Below, in pieces: positions 49,623 through 51,183 of a stretch of 51,183 nucleotides of DNA. The translations under genes and the position numbers were made by a program. This stretch comes from an uncultured Clostridia bacterium (GTDB lineage Bacteria > Bacillota > Clostridia > Christensenellales > UBA1242). Position 1 is the stretch's first letter. Every line of letters begins with the position of its first letter. The notes under the pieces were generated by a model. The model saw nothing but the letters and a program-made list of their open reading frames with translations. It made no database searches and was not told the DNA's origin. The stretch lies in contig CAMRSX010000010.1 in NCBI GenBank assembly GCA_947053595.1, positions 1 to 51,183 of the forward strand. The letters are read 5' to 3'.

Positions 49623-50817
49623 ATAGTTCGCTTATTGCAAGAATATTGAGTTCTGGATATTGTTCTTTGTATTGTTCAAGCAAGTCATCTGGAACATATA
49701 TTTCTGCAAGATGAGAAACAAGTTGAGAATAGTCGTAAGACAAGTCAAAAACAAAGTTAGGTCGCAAAATCAATTTCTTTAATCCGTCATAACAATTCCA
49801 GAAAGTTATATATTCGGTCAAGCTGCTTGGAATATCCATAACTTCAAGAGATTCTGTGACAAAGAAAGACGCGTAGGCAATATATTGCAAGTTGTCAGAG
49901 AATGTCACTTCTTTAAGTCCAATGCAGCCCCAGAATGCAGAGTCCTCGATCCTTTCAATGTTTGATAAGTCAATGTCTATAAGTTTTTCACATCTGTCAA
50001 AACAACCAATTGAAATTGTTTTAATGTTTGCTGGAAGATTGATATGTTCCAATTGTGTGCCAGAAAAACAAGAATTTCCAATTGACATTAAACTTTCTGG
50101 CAATTGAATCTCTTTTAATGTTGAGTTGTAAAATGCCATATTGCCCAAATGTGTTATACCTTCTGGCACAACAACTTTTTTAATAGTTGCATTTTCAAAA
50201 GCTCTGTCAGCAATAGATGTCACTTGAAAATCGTTGCCTTCAACAAACACTTCTTTTCTTTCTTTATATATAATAGGAAAGGCGTCATCAATATTTTCAA
50301 GTTCCGGCAAAATGTTTGATGAGTTATAAACAACATAATCTTCGCCATTTGCAAGTTGAATAGTTATCTCTTTGCCTTTCCATTCAAATTGTTGTTCATG
50401 ATACCATTCATAAAAATTCCAAATATTCTCAAAAGTTGTTTCTTCGGTTTTATATCCGCCAAAGGAATAAGATGTTGGGATTATGATTTCCGTATCTGTT
50501 CCGTTATAGCCAGTTATAGATCCGTTATTAAATGAAAGTGGAACAACAGTGCCAACAATCACTTCTTCTTTTAGATCCTCATCTTCTTTTGGGGTTTCTG
50601 GCGGAATGTCATCACCGGGCTTTTTATCTTCTTCATCTTTGTCAGTCGGGTTGTCGTCTGGCAATTCCGGTGGTGTTTCTGGATCCACAGGGATTTCAAT
50701 TGCGGGTCCGTTGTTGTCATTTTGTGGTGCAGTTTTTGGAATACAACACAAAAGAATAGTGGTGCCTACAATAAGCACAAAGGCTATGGCACCAATAATA
50801 ATCCAAAATTTTTTCAT
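49621..50817 (-). CDS. Second membrane-anchored BspA-type leucine-rich-repeat protein
   Basis: 398 aa. N-terminal span (about 4-26) ending in LLCCIP, then a Pro/Asp/Glu-rich stalk (about 30-82, with repeated PET and PDD), an unassigned domain, and LRR_5 repeats (about 185-375; AFENATIKKVVVPEGITHLG pattern). The layout mirrors the 20016-21158 protein, so they form a pair. Exposed on the cell surface. It is the last gene before the right end and has GGAAG upstream. Confidence 0.8.
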   Translation of the reverse strand: MKKFWIIIGAIAFVLIVGTTILLCCIPKTAPQNDNNGPAIEIPVDPETPPELPDDNPTDKDEEDKKPGDDIPPETPKEDEDLKEEVIVGTVVPLSFNNGSITGYNGTDTEIIIPTSYSFGGYKTEETTFENIWNFYEWYHEQQFEWKGKEITIQLANGEDYVVYNSSNILPELENIDDAFPIIYKERKEVFVEGNDFQVTSIADRAFENATIKKVVVPEGITHLGNMAFYNSTLKEIQLPESLMSIGNSCFSGTQLEHINLPANIKTISIGCFDRCEKLIDIDLSNIERIEDSAFWGCIGLKEVTFSDNLQYIAYASFFVTESLEVMDIPSSLTEYITFWNCYDGLKKLILRPNFVFDLSYDYSQLVSHLAEIYVPDDLLEQYKEQYPELNILAISEL

Positions 50818-50862
50818 TGTTATACTTCCTTATTTAAAATTTAAAAAAGGATAGACTGCTTT

Positions 50863-50919
50863 TGTCTACCTTTTATCAAATAAAAACTGTTGGATTGTCT
50901 ACCAAAATGTCTATCAAAA
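50863..50919 (+). repeat. Integrase arm-type sites, right end
   Basis: TGTCTACC at 50863, TGTCTACCAAAA at 50896 and the variant TGTCTATCAAAA at 50908. Same word as at the left end. Confidence 0.7.
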
Positions 50920-51080
50920 TCGCTATTTTTGTTGACAATCTTTCTTAATCTATGCTAATCTATAAAAGTAATTATGCGGGCAAGTTGGGGAAATAAATCA
51001 GCAGTTTTGCCTTTAATTTAGGGGCATTTAGCAATCAAAGATAATCTTTCTTGGGCTTACTTAAAAAGTATCGGGAAAAA
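50920..51080. other. Right-end spacer of the ICE
   Basis: No gene. Contains AATCTTTCTT twice (about 50938 and 51043) and ends in GGGAAAAA next to the core. Confidence 0.4.
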
Positions 51081-51087
51081 CTTGAAA
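51081..51087. other. attR core (7 bp)
   Basis: CTTGAAA, identical to 15133-15139, at the start of the host tRNA 3' half. Confidence 0.8.
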
Positions 51088-51136
51088 ACCGTTGAGGTGA
51101 AAGCCTCCTGGGGTTCGAATCCCTAACTCTCCGCCA
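51088..51136 (+). pseudogene. 3' half of host tRNA-Ser(UGA)
   Basis: 49 nt: anticodon 3' strand ACCGT, variable arm GAGG/CCTC, T-arm with TTCGAAT, acceptor ACTCTCC and CCA. It pairs in all stems with the 5' half at 15101-15139, better than with the element tRNA 5' half (which has CCGGT). Without a promoter it should be silent. Confidence 0.9.
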
Positions 51137-51146
51137 TTAGGGAATT

Positions 51147-51181
51147 GTACGAACACACGCCAAAGTGAGTTCGTACTTTTT
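51147..51181 (+). terminator. Terminator of the original host tRNA-Ser gene
   Basis: GTACGAAC and GTTCGTAC with T run, just after the CCA end. Confidence 0.85.
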
Positions 51182-51183
51182 CT

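Larger units (their letters stand above)
15133..51087. mobile_element. Integrative and conjugative element, about 35.9 kb
   Basis: Bounded by CTTGAAA repeats inside a split host tRNA-Ser gene. It carries a tyrosine integrase and excisionase at the left end, arm-type repeats at both ends, a relaxase, coupling protein, VirB4-, VirB6- and VirB2-like transfer genes, primase, orphan methyltransferase, LexA-like repressor and cargo. Transfer genes run leftward as one long polycistronic block. Confidence 0.9.

Overview
The window looks like chromosome of an AT-rich, anaerobic Bacillota-type bacterium, probably gut-associated. The evidence is strong AGGAGG-type ribosome binding sites, a rubrerythrin and a second diiron-type protein, a stand-alone Spo0A DNA-binding domain, and the block jag-mnmE-mnmG-rsmG-parA-parB with two perfect parS sites, which usually lies close to oriC. 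No 16S gene or species marker is present, so I do not name a taxon.

Left part (1-15.1 kb, host chromosome): a Spo0A-C-like regulator behind an AT-rich inverted repeat, a deoxyribosyltransferase-like protein, tRNA-Ser(GCU), rubrerythrin, parS/parB/parA, rsmG, mnmG, mnmE, an unknown protein, jag, a CMK-like kinase, a large ferritin-like protein, a zinc-ribbon membrane protein and an MFS transporter. Three of these genes (mnmE, mnmG, the MFS gene) have promoters so close to the ATG that their mRNAs should be leaderless or nearly so.

Right part (15.13-51.09 kb): an integrative and conjugative element (ICE) of about 35.9 kb. It sits in the anticodon loop of a host tRNA-Ser(UGA) gene and cuts it into a 5' half (15101-15139) and a 3' half (51088-51136), separated by the 7-bp core CTTGAAA on both sides. 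About 200 bp inside its left end the element carries a complete but diverged tRNA-Ser(UGA) of its own (15340-15427), flanked by integrase arm-type repeats and downstream of the host tRNA promoter. This looks like a built-in replacement for the tRNA it destroys, and it is the most notable observation here.

ICE layout, nearly all on the minus strand. Recombination: int and xis. Establishment/anti-restriction: orphan m5C methyltransferase, primase, DUF3846 protein, ArdC-like protein, several unknowns and a membrane-anchored leucine-rich protein. Transfer: VirB4 ATPase, VirB6-like membrane protein, anchored small protein, VirB2-like pilin, a 1479-aa Ig-like-repeat surface protein, VirD4 coupling protein, relaxase and MobC-like accessory. 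Control: sigma-region-4 protein, HTH protein, zinc ribbon, and a LexA-like S24 repressor with a 14-bp-arm palindromic operator. The set of transfer genes resembles the short conjugation modules described for Mollicutes ICEs; no peptidoglycan hydrolase is visible. A structured RNA with its own promoter and a terminal U-run precedes the pilin gene and has mutually exclusive pairings, as expected for an attenuator or riboswitch-like leader. Cargo (38.8-50.8 kb): dehydrogenase, SDR, DUF2441 protein, hydrolase, acetyltransferases (one a frameshifted remnant), PnuC-like transporter, NIF3-type PII-like protein, HD protein, unknowns, SLOG protein, two tandem XRE regulators and a second leucine-rich surface protein.
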